Part shown: positions 38,713-46,146 of the stretch, one piece after another | How the letters are laid out: each line of letters starts with the position of its first letter | How positions within the stretch are numbered: position 1 is the stretch's first letter | Source: Burkholderia lata | GTDB taxonomy: Bacteria > Pseudomonadota > Gammaproteobacteria > Burkholderiales > Burkholderiaceae | Direction: 5' to 3' | Length of the DNA stretch: 64,000 nt | NCBI RefSeq assembly: GCF_000012945.1 | Contig: NC_007511.1 | Span: 1,116,001-1,180,000, forward strand | Notes under the pieces: model-generated | Database searches by the model: none | What the model saw: only the letters and a program-made list of their open reading frames with translations | Told to the model about the DNA's origin: nothing | Position numbers and translations under genes: made by a program

Positions 38713-39363
38713 ATGATGTCTTCGCGTCCCCAATCGCCCACGCTGGGCAACGGCCAGGCCGACGAGTGCGTGACGCTCGTCGCCACCGCGTCGCTGCCCA
38801 CGCGCTACGGTACGTTCACGTCCTACGCTTTCCGCGTATCCGGCAGCGATGCCGAACACCTTGCGCTCGTGATGGGCGACGTCGCCGGCGAGCAGTCCGT
38901 GTTGACGCGCCTCCATTCCGAATGCCTGACCGGTGATGTATTCGGCTCGTACCGCTGCGACTGCGGCGAGCAGCTCGATCTCGCATTGCGCTACATCGCG
39001 GCCGAAGACCGCGGCGTGCTGCTGTATCTGCGCGGCCACGAAGGGCGCGGGATCGGCCTGAGCAACAAGATTCGCGCGTACGCGCTGCAGGAGCAGGGGC
39101 GCGACACCGTCGAGGCGAACCTCGACCTCGGCCTGCCCGATGACGCCCGCGAATATGATTCGGCCGCCGCGATCCTCCGGATCCTCGGTGTGACGTCCGT
39201 GCGGCTGATGAGCAACAACCCGGCGAAGTTCGACACGCTCGCGAAGCACGGTATTCCGGTTTGCGAACGCGTCGCGCTTGCGGTGCCCGTGCGTGAGGAA
39301 AACGAGCGTTATATCCGCACGAAGCAGACGAAGTTCGGGCATTACTTCGAAGAAAACGAGTGA
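38713..39363 (+). CDS. ribA: GTP cyclohydrolase II
   Basis: The 216-aa enzyme makes the first committed riboflavin intermediate from GTP. It has [22 protein letters not shown] with zinc ligands Cys71, Cys82 and Cys84, the GHEGRGIGL loop, and [16 protein letters not shown]. No DHBP synthase half is present, so it is the monofunctional form. Its last eight codons are the prophage attachment core. The final base of the core starts the stop codon, which is TGA here and TAA at attR, so the phage supplies a new stop without altering the protein. Confidence 0.95.
   Translation: MMSSRPQSPTLGNGQADECVTLVATASLPTRYGTFTSYAFRVSGSDAEHLALVMGDVAGEQSVLTRLHSECLTGDVFGSYRCDCGEQLDLALRYIAAEDRGVLLYLRGHEGRGIGLSNKIRAYALQEQGRDTVEANLDLGLPDDAREYDSAAAILRILGVTSVRLMSNNPAKFDTLAKHGIPVCERVALAVPVREENERYIRTKQTKFGHYFEENE
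39339..39361. repeat. attL, prophage attachment core (left)
   Basis: These 23 bases, from GCATTACTTCG through AACGAGT, recur exactly at 58145-58167. The core is the 3' end of ribA, so the attB site lies inside a protein-coding gene rather than a tRNA. The sequences diverge at once after base 39361. Confidence 0.93.
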
Positions 39364-39370
39364 CAGAATC

Positions 39371-39396
39371 AAGGGGCTCTTCGGAGCCCCTTGTCT
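39371..39396 (+). terminator. Phage-supplied terminator for ribA
   Basis: AAGGGGCTC-TTCG-GAGCCCCTT followed by TGTCTC, eight bases after the ribA stop and on the phage side of attL. It replaces the host ribA terminator that now lies beyond attR at 58176. Confidence 0.8.
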
Positions 39397-39584
39397 CATC
39401 TAGGTTTTGTGCCTTAGAGGCTTTCTGGTAAAGGGTTTGAGCCGAAAGTTGCGTTTTCCAGGTGGCTTGTCTGCACTTGACGAAACAGGCGAAAACTTGG
39501 CACTCTAGCGTAGCATTTTGACGGGCCAGACCGAAAAGCTACGCTGCGGTCCCGGCATCCAATAAAAACCTACGCCGACCGCCG

Positions 39585-40859
39585 ATGAGATTCGATGCAC
39601 GCACCGCGAGCAAGCTTCCTGCGGGCCAACACCTGACCTTTGACGGATTCCCGGGGCTCCGCTTCCAGGCGAGTGAAAGCCGCCGCTCATGGATCTACCG
39701 CTACAAATCCCCCATTGACGACCGGATGCGCCAGGTCAAGCTTGGCGAATGGCCAGCTATGGGCTTTCCTGCTGCCATCGCAGAGTGGGAGCGAAAGCGG
39801 TCCGACCGTGACGCCGGCGCAGATCCTGCCGCGGCAAAGCGCGAGAAGCGCACTGCAGTCGCCATTTCTCGGGCCGTCGACGCCTATACCGTCAAGCAAG
39901 TGTGTTTCGACTATATGGGTGGCTATCTGGAGCCGAACCGCAAGGACAAGGGTGTGGTCGAGGTCCGACGAATGTTCAAAGCGATGCTCGGCCCAATCGA
40001 GACGGTTGCCGCCGCGTCGATTACCCGCGCTCAGGCTTTCGAGTTTCTCGATTCCTTTCGTGCCACGCCAGCGCTCGCGGCTCGCCTTCGTATGGAACTG
40101 GGTGGGGCGTGGGACTATGCAATGGATGCCGGACGACTGCCCGACGGCACGCCGAACTGGTGGCGGATGATTCTGCGCGGAAAGCTGCGCAGCAAGGGGC
40201 GCACGATCGACGGCGTCGCCATGGGTACAAAAAAGCGAGTTTTGAGCGAGGACGAAGTCGGCACTTTGCTCCGCTGGCTCCCGAATATGAGCCTAACGGT
40301 TTCCGACGCGATCACGTTGTACCTGTGGACCGGTGCCCGCGGAGGCGAAATCATTTCGATGGAGGCGCACGAAATCGCGGACGAAAGCGATGGCCTCTGG
40401 TGGACTGTGCCGAAGGAAAAGACAAAGAACTCGTGGCGCTCGAAGGCGGGAGACTTGCGGGTTCCGATCACCGGTCGCGCCGAGGCCATTGTGCGACGGC
40501 GCAAGGAACAGGCCGTGAACGGATTTCTGTTCCCGACCTCGACCGGCGAAATGATGAAACAGACCGTCATTTCGCATGGCGTCTACTACCATCAGCCATA
40601 CTGCAAACAAGCTCCCAATCACAATCGGCCGCGCCTGACGGTAACGCACTGGTCGCCGCATGATCTGCGCCGTACCGCCCGCACGATGCTCGCGGCGCTT
40701 GGTTGTCCCCATGATGTCGCAGAGGCGGTGCTCGGCCATATTCAGCCAGGCGTGGCCGGCGTGTATAACCGGCACCATTACGACCGCGAGCGGCGTGAAT
40801 GGCTCACGCGCCTTGGACAGTTTCTTGACGAGCTTGCGTTGAAGTATCCGAGGAAGTAG
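39585..40859 (+). CDS. Tyrosine-recombinase phage integrase
   Basis: The 424-aa integrase is of the P4/DUF4102 type. It has an N-terminal arm-binding domain (FDGFPGLRFQASESRRSWIYRYKSP...MRQVKLGEWPAMG), a core-binding domain, and a catalytic domain with the first Arg in LWTGARGGEI, HDLRRTART (HxxR) and the nucleophile Tyr in GVAGVYNRHHY. All catalytic residues are present. It lies directly inside attL and reads away from it. The ribosome site is weak. Its 3' end overlaps the convergent AlpA-like gene by 56 bases. Confidence 0.93.
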   Translation: MRFDARTASKLPAGQHLTFDGFPGLRFQASESRRSWIYRYKSPIDDRMRQVKLGEWPAMGFPAAIAEWERKRSDRDAGADPAAAKREKRTAVAISRAVDAYTVKQVCFDYMGGYLEPNRKDKGVVEVRRMFKAMLGPIETVAAASITRAQAFEFLDSFRATPALAARLRMELGGAWDYAMDAGRLPDGTPNWWRMILRGKLRSKGRTIDGVAMGTKKRVLSEDEVGTLLRWLPNMSLTVSDAITLYLWTGARGGEIISMEAHEIADESDGLWWTVPKEKTKNSWRSKAGDLRVPITGRAEAIVRRRKEQAVNGFLFPTSTGEMMKQTVISHGVYYHQPYCKQAPNHNRPRLTVTHWSPHDLRRTARTMLAALGCPHDVAEAVLGHIQPGVAGVYNRHHYDRERREWLTRLGQFLDELALKYPRK

Positions 40860-41103
40860 CGCGCCGGCGGCGATTGCTGTGGCCGGTGTTGGGTGGAGGC
40901 GCGAGATCCGATTCCGGGCACGCTTCCGCCCAGGCCTCAACTTCGCGCGTTAGCCAGGCAACTCGCCGATCGGAGAGCAGCCGCGGCTTCGGAAATTTGT
41001 TCTCCCTTACGAGTTTCTGGACGGTCGCCTCCGACAGTGAAAGAGCGGTCGCCACAGCGGGTAGATCGAGGTAGAGCGGTTTCATTTTGGTGGATGCGGA
41101 CAT
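40804..41103 (-). CDS. AlpA/excisionase-like helix-turn-helix protein
   Basis: The protein of about 99 aa contains YLDLPAVATALSLSEATVQKLVRENKFPKPRLLSDRRVAWLTREVEAWAEA, the MerR-like winged helix of AlpA and phage excisionase proteins. AGAGGA precedes the ATG at 41103, so this start is preferred to one seven codons upstream. It overlaps the integrase 3' end tail to tail. This suits a recombination directionality factor or an integrase regulator. Confidence 0.85.
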   Translation of the reverse strand: MSASTKMKPLYLDLPAVATALSLSEATVQKLVRENKFPKPRLLSDRRVAWLTREVEAWAEACPESDLAPPPNTGHSNRRRRATSSDTSTQARQETVQGA

Positions 41104-41139
41104 GCTACGATTCCTCTGTCTCAAAAAGGCGTTGAATCA

Positions 41140-41349
41140 ATGCAGAAGAAATTTGTAATGCGCGGGTACGAGATGAACTGCGAACCGCGTGTGACGGAGG
41201 ACGGCAAGTACGCCGCCCAGGTCGAGGTAACGAAGCTGGGATTTAGCCGGGAGGCTGCGTTCCGGAATCTGGGTGAGTTTGATTCCGAAACTAAGGCCGT
41301 CGATTACGCGAGGCAATTCTCGGTTGAATGGCTTAGCCGGTACGGTTGA
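41140..41349 (+). CDS. Small hypothetical phage protein
   Basis: The 69-aa protein (MQKKFVMRGYEMNCEP...FSREAAFRNLGEFDSETKAVDYARQFSVEWLSRYG) has a short beta-beta-beta-alpha pattern. It is similar in style to the protein at 41851, which also ends in a helix after a Lys/Arg-Gly strand, and they may be diverged paralogues. AAAGG lies 10 bases upstream; a second ATG at 41158 is possible. Confidence 0.6.
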   Translation: MQKKFVMRGYEMNCEPRVTEDGKYAAQVEVTKLGFSREAAFRNLGEFDSETKAVDYARQFSVEWLSRYG

Positions 41350-41364
41350 GCAAGCAGGGGCAAC

Positions 41365-41517
41365 GTGAACAAAAACACGCCGCGGCGACGTAAGTCCGTG
41401 AAAGATTGGCTCGGCCTTGGTCTGTTGATCTGGGTTGTCGCGCCCCCACTTGCATCAATGGCCTTCTTGTTGTTGTTGATGCTCTGGTGTCGTGTCTTCG
41501 CAAGTTGCAAAATTTAG
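41365..41517 (+). CDS. Small membrane protein, GTG start
   Basis: A 50-aa protein starting with GTG after AGGGG: a basic N-terminus (NKNTPRRRKSVKDW), then about 25 hydrophobic residues (LGLGLLIWVV and ASMAFLLLLMLW) and a short tail. One hairpin or a single long transmembrane segment is likely. It lies 15 bases after the previous gene. No family recognised; too short for certainty. Confidence 0.5.
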   Translation: MNKNTPRRRKSVKDWLGLGLLIWVVAPPLASMAFLLLLMLWCRVFASCKI

Positions 41518-41565
41518 TGTGCCAATGGAGTTAGTGTTCAGCGCATTCCGCAAGGAGAGTTCGCC

Positions 41566-41784
41566 ATGTCTAACTGGAAAATCGTCGATAAAACACACAC
41601 TGCTCATTTGACGTTACGCCCGAGTTTGCAACCTGGTATGTTTGTTGTTGCAGTATGGATTTTGCCGAACGGTGTGCCGAAGGGCGATTCGCCACAATGG
41701 GCCCAGGAATTCCCTTCGGAGCTTGAAGCACGCAATGCTGGTGAGGATATGGCAACGGCCAAACTGCGAGCTCTCTCTCCTTGA
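41566..41784 (+). CDS. Hypothetical phage protein
   Basis: The 72-aa protein (MSNWKIVDKTHTAHLTLRPSLQPGMFVVAVWILPNG...EFPSELEARNAGEDMATAKL) looks like a small strand-rich domain with a C-terminal helix. AAGGAGAG precedes the ATG. Part of a run of tiny genes after the integrase. Confidence 0.6.
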   Translation: MSNWKIVDKTHTAHLTLRPSLQPGMFVVAVWILPNGVPKGDSPQWAQEFPSELEARNAGEDMATAKLRALSP

Positions 41785-41850
41785 TCTGGGGCGCTGGAGA
41801 CTCGTTTCGCAAGATTGGATTTGCTCGAGATCCTAGATTGGGGGGGGGGC

Positions 41851-42075
41851 ATGGTGCGGATACAGACGCAGACGGGTGTTCGGAATGTTCAAGAGGACAC
41901 TTACAAGGGCCGCAAAATTGAAGTGGTGACCGGTTACGATTCGCTCTCTGACAAGTGGCCTTTCCACATCTATATCGACGGCACTCACCTTGTCGGGCAG
42001 TGGAAAGCCGATCGAATGGAAGAAGCTTTCGATTCTGGATTTCAGATCGCTCAAGAGCAGCTAGATCGCGTCTAG
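41851..42075 (+). CDS. Small hypothetical phage protein after a G10 tract
   Basis: A 74-aa protein (MVRIQTQTGVRNVQEDTYKGRKIEV...WPFHIYIDGTHLVGQWKADRMEEAFDSGFQIAQEQL). The ATG at 41851 follows a run of ten G residues (41840-41849) that could serve as the ribosome site. An in-frame ATG at 41815 upstream reads through the G tract. The fold pattern (strands, then a helix beginning MEEAFDSG) is like the 41140 protein. Confidence 0.55.
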   Translation: MVRIQTQTGVRNVQEDTYKGRKIEVVTGYDSLSDKWPFHIYIDGTHLVGQWKADRMEEAFDSGFQIAQEQLDRV

Positions 42076-42079
42076 ATGC

Positions 42080-42466
42080 TCATGAAGTGGCGTTCGAGCT
42101 GTCTATCGCGCTAGGTGCAGCAGCGCGTGAATCTCGCCGCTCCGCGACGAACCGCTCAAGCCATTCGATAGCATCGGTCGGCGATCCAAGCGATCCCGTG
42201 ACCTTCCTCCGCTTGTTCATCGCGCCGCACTGGCGAAAGGTTACTGGAATGGCACCGGCGGCGATCGCCGCGGCACGCTTGCTGATGGCGATGTCGAAGT
42301 GCTCGTCGCGCGTGCCGGGATGCTGAATCCATTTCGGGTTGACGCCGATCTCGCGCACCATGGCGAGCAGTTCCTCGGTCGTATCGGCAATGAGGTGCGA
42401 CATCTTCATCCGGCCGAGTTTGCCGATCTCGTGCCGGTACATGTCGTCGACATAGACGGCCATCAT
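42080..42466 (-). CDS. DUF4031 domain-containing protein
   Basis: The 128-aa protein starts MMAVYVDDMYRHEIGKLGRMKMSHLIADTTEELLAMVREIGV, then HFDIAISKRAAAIAAGAIPVT, the DUF4031 signature. The family is common in phages and actinobacteria, with a proposed link to nucleotide or ADP-ribose handling but no proven role. GGAG precedes two adjacent ATG codons. The tail after residue 100 is Arg/Ser-rich. Confidence 0.8.
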   Translation of the reverse strand: MMAVYVDDMYRHEIGKLGRMKMSHLIADTTEELLAMVREIGVNPKWIQHPGTRDEHFDIAISKRAAAIAAGAIPVTFRQCGAMNKRRKVTGSLGSPTDAIEWLERFVAERRDSRAAAPSAIDSSNATS

Positions 42467-42606
42467 GACTCCAGGAGCTGGTATGGGAGGTGGCGACCTG
42501 GAGGCGCAGAGTCAGGACATACAACTATCACTCGCCCGGATGCCAGCTTGATTTTTCCGGTTCCGTGCGTGCTACGCTGTCCTCGTGAAAGTATTCGGAG
42601 GCAGCT

Positions 42607-42819
42607 ATGCCAACTTGGGAACAGGCAATGGAACGTGACGCGGCGTACGAAGCTCTCGTCACGCTTCAGCGGAAACGCAGAGCGGATTGGCAATCCGAGG
42701 GTCACCATCAAGATCAGCAGTACCGCATGGCAGAAGCTGCCGAATTCATGCGCGCGTACGTTCGGTACGAGATTGCATGGCGCCCATTTTCCGGGTACGG
42801 AAGCTTCCTTGACGCGTAA
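42607..42819 (+). CDS. Small hypothetical phage protein
   Basis: The 70-aa helical protein (MPTWEQAMERDAAYEALVTLQRKRRADW...AEAAEFMRAYVRYEIAWRPFSGYGSFLDA) has a strong GGAGG ribosome site. It is alone on the plus strand between two minus-strand genes and so needs its own promoter in 42470-42600. No family recognised. Confidence 0.55.
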   Translation: MPTWEQAMERDAAYEALVTLQRKRRADWQSEGHHQDQQYRMAEAAEFMRAYVRYEIAWRPFSGYGSFLDA

Positions 42820-42866
42820 ATCGCAGAGGTAAGCGACGGCCGCGATGGTTCCGATTTGGCGGCTGC

Positions 42867-43250
42867 TCACGATGCTTCTCCGGTGCGGGCTACGGCCGCA
42901 TGCAATTTTGCGACTTCACCGGGGTTTTCGTCGCGCCACTGACGCCAGCTCGGGTCGGTGAGCTTCCACCGGATCCAGTCTGGGTGATCGGGCTTCGCTT
43001 CGAAAGGGGCGACGTACGGACCATCATCGATTTTCGTCGCGCACCGTTCACACATCCCGGTACCACTTAGGTGCGCGTGGCAGAAATACAGGCCGCAGCC
43101 TTCTTCGCCGCCATAGGGTTCTTCGTGTGCGCAGACATGCGCCAGGCCGCGATCGATCTTCGCATTGCATTCTGGGTGATCGCAGGTAGCCGGCACATCG
43201 TATCCGATGTCTCGCTTCCAGTTGTCGTCGTATCCGATTGACCAGCCCAT
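42867..43250 (-). CDS. Hypothetical protein with zinc-binding-like Cys/His pairs
   Basis: The 127-aa protein (MGWSIGYDDNWKRDIGYDVPATCDHPECNAKIDRGLAHVCAHEEP) has CDHPEC, CAHEE, CGLYFCHAHL and CERC in order, enough ligands for one or two zinc knuckles. The start at 43250 overlaps the stop of the upstream gene as TGATG, so translation is coupled. Phage families with this layout have no known role. Confidence 0.65.
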   Translation of the reverse strand: MGWSIGYDDNWKRDIGYDVPATCDHPECNAKIDRGLAHVCAHEEPYGGEEGCGLYFCHAHLSGTGMCERCATKIDDGPYVAPFEAKPDHPDWIRWKLTDPSWRQWRDENPGEVAKLHAAVARTGEAS

Positions 43251-43672
43251 CACACACCCCCTGCGCGGGCGGCGTCGATGGCGAAGTCGATGGCTTCGTG
43301 GATCCGCCAATCGAAGTGGTCAGCATCGCTTTCGAAATTCGGTTCTTCGCCGTTCGGCCCATACACTTCGACCCAGCCGGCGTCGCGTTCCATGCAGGCG
43401 TTGACGCCCCAGCCATCGGGTAGCTCGGTACAAGCGCGCTGCACCGGATCGGTGTTGTAGACCGGGTTCCAGTGGCGCCCCTCGCGATTGACTGCCGTCA
43501 CCTCGGCGCGCGGCTCCGGCTGACCTGCGAGAATGCAGCGCACCGCTGAGATGAGGCGATTGGCATTGACGTTCCCGTCCGCGAACTTCAAGCGCGTCTT
43601 GAGCGCGGGAGTGTATGCCTCATGAAACGTGATTCCGGAAAGCTCGAAAGCGTCGAGGATTTCTTCGGTCAT
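43250..43672 (-). CDS. Hypothetical phage protein
   Basis: The 140-aa protein (MTEEILDAFELSGITFHEAYTPALKTRLKFADGNVNANRLISAVRCIL) has an acidic C-terminal half ending HFDWRIHEAIDFAIDAARAGGV. GAGGA precedes the ATG. Coupled with the Cys-rich gene downstream. No family recognised. Confidence 0.6.
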   Translation of the reverse strand: MTEEILDAFELSGITFHEAYTPALKTRLKFADGNVNANRLISAVRCILAGQPEPRAEVTAVNREGRHWNPVYNTDPVQRACTELPDGWGVNACMERDAGWVEVYGPNGEEPNFESDADHFDWRIHEAIDFAIDAARAGGV

Positions 43673-43868
43673 CGCATCCTCAAATCAGAAAAGAAGCGGG
43701 CGCCACGAAGGACGCCCGCAAAGCACTGCCAAGAAGGGGGGGAACGAAAAGAGCGGGCGCTGCACGAGCCGCCCACAAAAAAAGCCGCGCATCCGAGGCA
43801 ACGGAATTTGCGCGACTTGGGAATAACGTGGTCGTGCTACGATTCGCACCAAAACTTAAGGGGGTGTA

Positions 43869-44516
43869 ATGAGAGTCTGGAAAAATATGGTGGGCATAGT
43901 TATCGGCTTGTTGGTCGCAGTCGTTGGGATTGCATGGGTTGCCTCAGGGAACGGAGGCAAAGATGCCTATAACCCGGCAAATATGGCTTACTGGATACAG
44001 GCCATTGGGTCGATCGCCACAATCGGTGGGGCGTATCTTCTCGGACAGCGTGATGAAAAATTTCAACGCGAACTGGCCGAGAAACTTCGCACAGATCAAC
44101 TCCAAAACAGACGGTCAACCCTTAAGGCTTTGGTGGATGACGCATATGCGCAAGTGAAGAAGCTGCAATTTTCTACGTCCGAAGACAGAGATTTTAGCCC
44201 GGTCGCATTTATTTCAGTATCCGAAAAATCAATGCGGGACTCGATTGACCAAATTCGTACGCTGCCGGTATTTGATCTCGAATCAGGTGAACTGGTCGCA
44301 GCAGTACTCGGAATCCGCAGACAATGTGAAAGTCTGGTGGACTTCATGGTGTACTACAATGAAAATCGATTTAAACCTCACGAATACTACGGCGGCGACC
44401 ACTCCTTAAAAGTCACGATGAACGATCGATTCGAAAAACTCGACAAGCACTATCAAGATTTTCTCAAAATTGTCGGAGGGGATAGTGTTGAAATCGAACC
44501 GCCTCAATTTTTCTGA
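43869..44516 (+). CDS. Hypothetical two-helix membrane protein
   Basis: The 215-aa protein has two N-terminal transmembrane helices (MVGIVIGLLVAVVGIAWVAS and MAYWIQAIGSIATIGGAYLLG), a charged coiled-coil linker (QRDEKFQRELAEKLRTDQLQ) and a soluble domain of about 130 residues. AAGGGGG precedes the ATG. Its base composition is poorer in GC than the other phage genes. Such isolated membrane genes in prophages are often superinfection-exclusion or lysogenic-conversion genes, but nothing here proves it. Confidence 0.65.
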   Translation: MRVWKNMVGIVIGLLVAVVGIAWVASGNGGKDAYNPANMAYWIQAIGSIATIGGAYLLGQRDEKFQRELAEKLRTDQLQNRRSTLKALVDDAYAQVKKLQFSTSEDRDFSPVAFISVSEKSMRDSIDQIRTLPVFDLESGELVAAVLGIRRQCESLVDFMVYYNENRFKPHEYYGGDHSLKVTMNDRFEKLDKHYQDFLKIVGGDSVEIEPPQFF

Positions 44517-44769
44517 GCTGTATGTCGTTGCTGTTTGGGAAAATGAAGGAGGCGGCCTACACGCGACCGTGTGCGAGCACGGTCCGACTCGAACGTTCCT
44601 ACAGGAGCGCCTGAAGGCAGAGAAACAGGGTCATGGCAACGAGGGCGCCAAGCCAGATTTTCAGAAGGGCCACGCTAGAGCCCCCGAACGAAAGGCGACA
44701 CAGAGAAACCGCACGCATCCGACTGCGACGCCACTCCCGCCAGCCCAGAGACTTTCCTTGACGGCATAG
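44485..44769 (+). CDS. Doubtful small ORF
   Basis: A GTG at 44485 follows GGAGGGG, giving MLKSNRLNFSELYVVAVWENEGGGLHATVCEHG... (94 aa). It overlaps the end of the membrane gene by 32 bases. Its last third becomes low-complexity and runs over the convergent ORF at 44661. The first 50 residues look protein-like; the rest does not. Confidence 0.3.
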   Translation: MLKSNRLNFSELYVVAVWENEGGGLHATVCEHGPTRTFLQERLKAEKQGHGNEGAKPDFQKGHARAPERKATQRNRTHPTATPLPPAQRLSLTA

Positions 44770-44840
44770 CTATGGGTGCGGTCACATGAAGCGAGAAGGG
44801 CGTTGTCGACGTGCGGTTGACGAATCCGAATCGGGCGCAT
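44661..44840 (-). CDS. Possible small hydrophobic protein
   Basis: A frame of 59 residues starting MRPIRIRQPHVDNALLASCDRTHSYAV, with a hydrophobic end (VGCVRFLCVAFRSGALAWPF). GAGGAG precedes the ATG at 44840 and it follows the upstream minus-strand gene by 14 bases, so operon position supports it. It conflicts with the plus-strand ORF at 44485. Confidence 0.4.
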   Translation of the reverse strand: MRPIRIRQPHVDNALLASCDRTHSYAVKESLWAGGSGVAVGCVRFLCVAFRSGALAWPF

Positions 44841-44854
44841 CAAAGGTTCTCTCC

Positions 44855-45172
44855 TCAGATCCGGATATGCCTGGGCGGCTCGCTTTTCCACGCGATGGTC
44901 AGGTAGCCAGCTTTCACAAGCGCCGCTTCCGCGACGATCCGTGTGCTCGACTTGACGACTCCGTCCGGGATCTCGCTAAGCAGGTTCCGCAGTGCCTCTG
45001 CAACCTCCGGGCCGGAACTTGCCATGCGGCAGTCGTCCCGATTGATGAAGCGAGCCGCGCCGGCCGCATCGACCGTGAGCAGCGAAAGCGTCGGTGCATG
45101 GGACGAAACGAGGACCTCCGGGTAAAGCGCATGCTGCAGCCACGGCCCGGGCGTGTGCTTGATCTGGTTCAT
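44855..45172 (-). CDS. Hypothetical phage protein with HTPGPW start
   Basis: The 105-aa protein begins MNQIKHTPGPWLQHAL and has FINRDDCRMASSGPEVAEALRNLL, the layout of a large family of small phage proteins that start HTPGPW and end in a PEL/ALR helix. Function unknown. The start at 45172 is chosen by this homology; its ribosome site is weak. Confidence 0.65.
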   Translation of the reverse strand: MNQIKHTPGPWLQHALYPEVLVSSHAPTLSLLTVDAAGAARFINRDDCRMASSGPEVAEALRNLLSEIPDGVVKSSTRIVAEAALVKAGYLTIAWKSEPPRHIRI

Positions 45173-45180
45173 GAGGGCGC

Positions 45181-45405
45181 TCACATGCAGCGCGAAGCCG
45201 CACATTGAACTTCGGATTGCGCGACCTGATCCTGATACTGGGCATAGCCGGTCACGAGGAGATAGATGAAGCACACGCCGAGGACGGCGAGCACGTTCCA
45301 GGTGACGCGGAACGCCATTCGCGTGACGCGCTTCAGGCGGGTAGCCTGTTTCGCGCGCTTCCAGGTGATCACGGATCCAGTCGCCGTGTCGTTCGTCGAA
45401 TTCAT
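45181..45405 (-). CDS. Small single-span membrane protein
   Basis: A 74-aa protein with a basic N-terminal region (WKRAKQATRLKRVTRMAF), one transmembrane helix (WNVLAVLGVCFIYLLVTGYA) and a short tail. GAGGAAAG precedes the ATG. Member of a minus-strand series of tiny genes. Confidence 0.6.
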   Translation of the reverse strand: MNSTNDTATGSVITWKRAKQATRLKRVTRMAFRVTWNVLAVLGVCFIYLLVTGYAQYQDQVAQSEVQCAASRCM

Positions 45406-45428
45406 GGTCTTTCCTCGTTGTGGTCGGG

Positions 45429-45551
45429 TCAGCAGCCGCCGTGCGCGCTCGCGACGCCTGGCGCGATGAGATTCAGTGCCAGGCGCCGGAGCTCGTCAGA
45501 AAATGGGCGGTCGCGGCGCAGCTCGAGCAGATCGCGGGCGGTTTGGCTCAT
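45429..45551 (-). CDS. Very small ORF in the early cluster
   Basis: A 40-aa frame (MSQTARDLLELRRDRPFSDELRRLALNLI...) with an amphipathic helical pattern. The ribosome site is weak, but it sits between two convincing tiny genes in the same direction. Real but unrecognised, or chance. Confidence 0.4.
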   Translation of the reverse strand: MSQTARDLLELRRDRPFSDELRRLALNLIAPGVASAHGGC

Positions 45552-45597
45552 GACGTCTCGGTGTGGTGTGATTGGTCGCCGCAGCGGGAGCGGTTGG

Positions 45598-45744
45598 TCA
45601 GATTCCGGTGAGCGTGATGCTGAAGAATTCGTGACCGACAAGCGCGAGCGCCATGTCGTGTGCCTCGTCTTCGCCACAGGCATTCACCCATTCGACGTTT
45701 TCATCGCCGTCCTGGTCTTTCCAGTTGACGCGGTAGCACTTCAT
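45598..45744 (-). CDS. Small phage protein, 48 aa
   Basis: MKCYRVNWKDQDGDENVEWV... then CGEDEAHDMALALVGHEFFSITLTGI. AGGAG seven bases ahead of the ATG makes translation likely. The composition is acidic and well ordered (strand, strand, helix, strand). No family recognised. Confidence 0.6.
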   Translation of the reverse strand: MKCYRVNWKDQDGDENVEWVNACGEDEAHDMALALVGHEFFSITLTGI

Positions 45745-45771
45745 GTCTTTCTCCTGTAGTGGGAGCGGTTG

Positions 45772-45912
45772 TTAGGCGTAGTCGCCTTCGAGCGCCCACC
45801 ACGCATACAGCCGGCGCCACGTCGCGAAGTCGTACGGCGGGTACACGCCATTGCGGAAGCAGCGGCCCTTGTAGGCGACATAGAGCGTAAAAAGGCGAGT
45901 GTTGTTTTCCAT
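45772..45912 (-). CDS. Small phage protein, 46 aa, Trp/Tyr-rich
   Basis: MENNTRLFTLYVAYKGRCFR... then GVYPPYDFATWRRLYAWWALEGDYA. AAGGGGAA lies just ahead of the ATG. The aromatic C-terminus looks like a compact helical domain. First clear gene of the minus-strand tiny-gene series, next to the C4/Icd-like region. Confidence 0.6.
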   Translation of the reverse strand: MENNTRLFTLYVAYKGRCFRNGVYPPYDFATWRRLYAWWALEGDYA

Positions 45913-46094
45913 CGTCGTTCCCCTTCGTGTTGCGTTGGTCAGTGGCGCTGCCGGCGCGTCGGCGTCTTCCGAGATCGAAGGCAACGACGAGCAGAAGCGC
46001 CGCGGAGAAAATCCCAAGGACGAAGCCGATAAGTAAGGTGCTCGCAGATCCGTACTCCTAAATAAATTGGTGCCTGAATCGTTTCCCACCGCCT

Positions 46095-46146
46095 GACTGC
46101 GCTCAAGAAATGGCACTGTGGTCAATGCCATTCGATCAGCGCAGTC
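46095..46146. repeat. Hairpin A: nested perfect inverted repeats
   Basis: GACTGCGCT (46095-46103) pairs with AGCGCAGTC (46138-46146), and inside it AATGGCA (46109-46115) pairs with TGCCATT (46126-46132). Both stems are perfect and separated by a symmetric 5x5 internal loop, with a 10-base apical loop. It lies three bases before the second structure at 46150. Confidence 0.75.

Noticed and set aside
42463..42870. Minus-strand 135-codon frame over the gene at 42607
   Set aside because: The plus-strand gene has a GGAGG ribosome site and a better composition; the minus frame has no start support.
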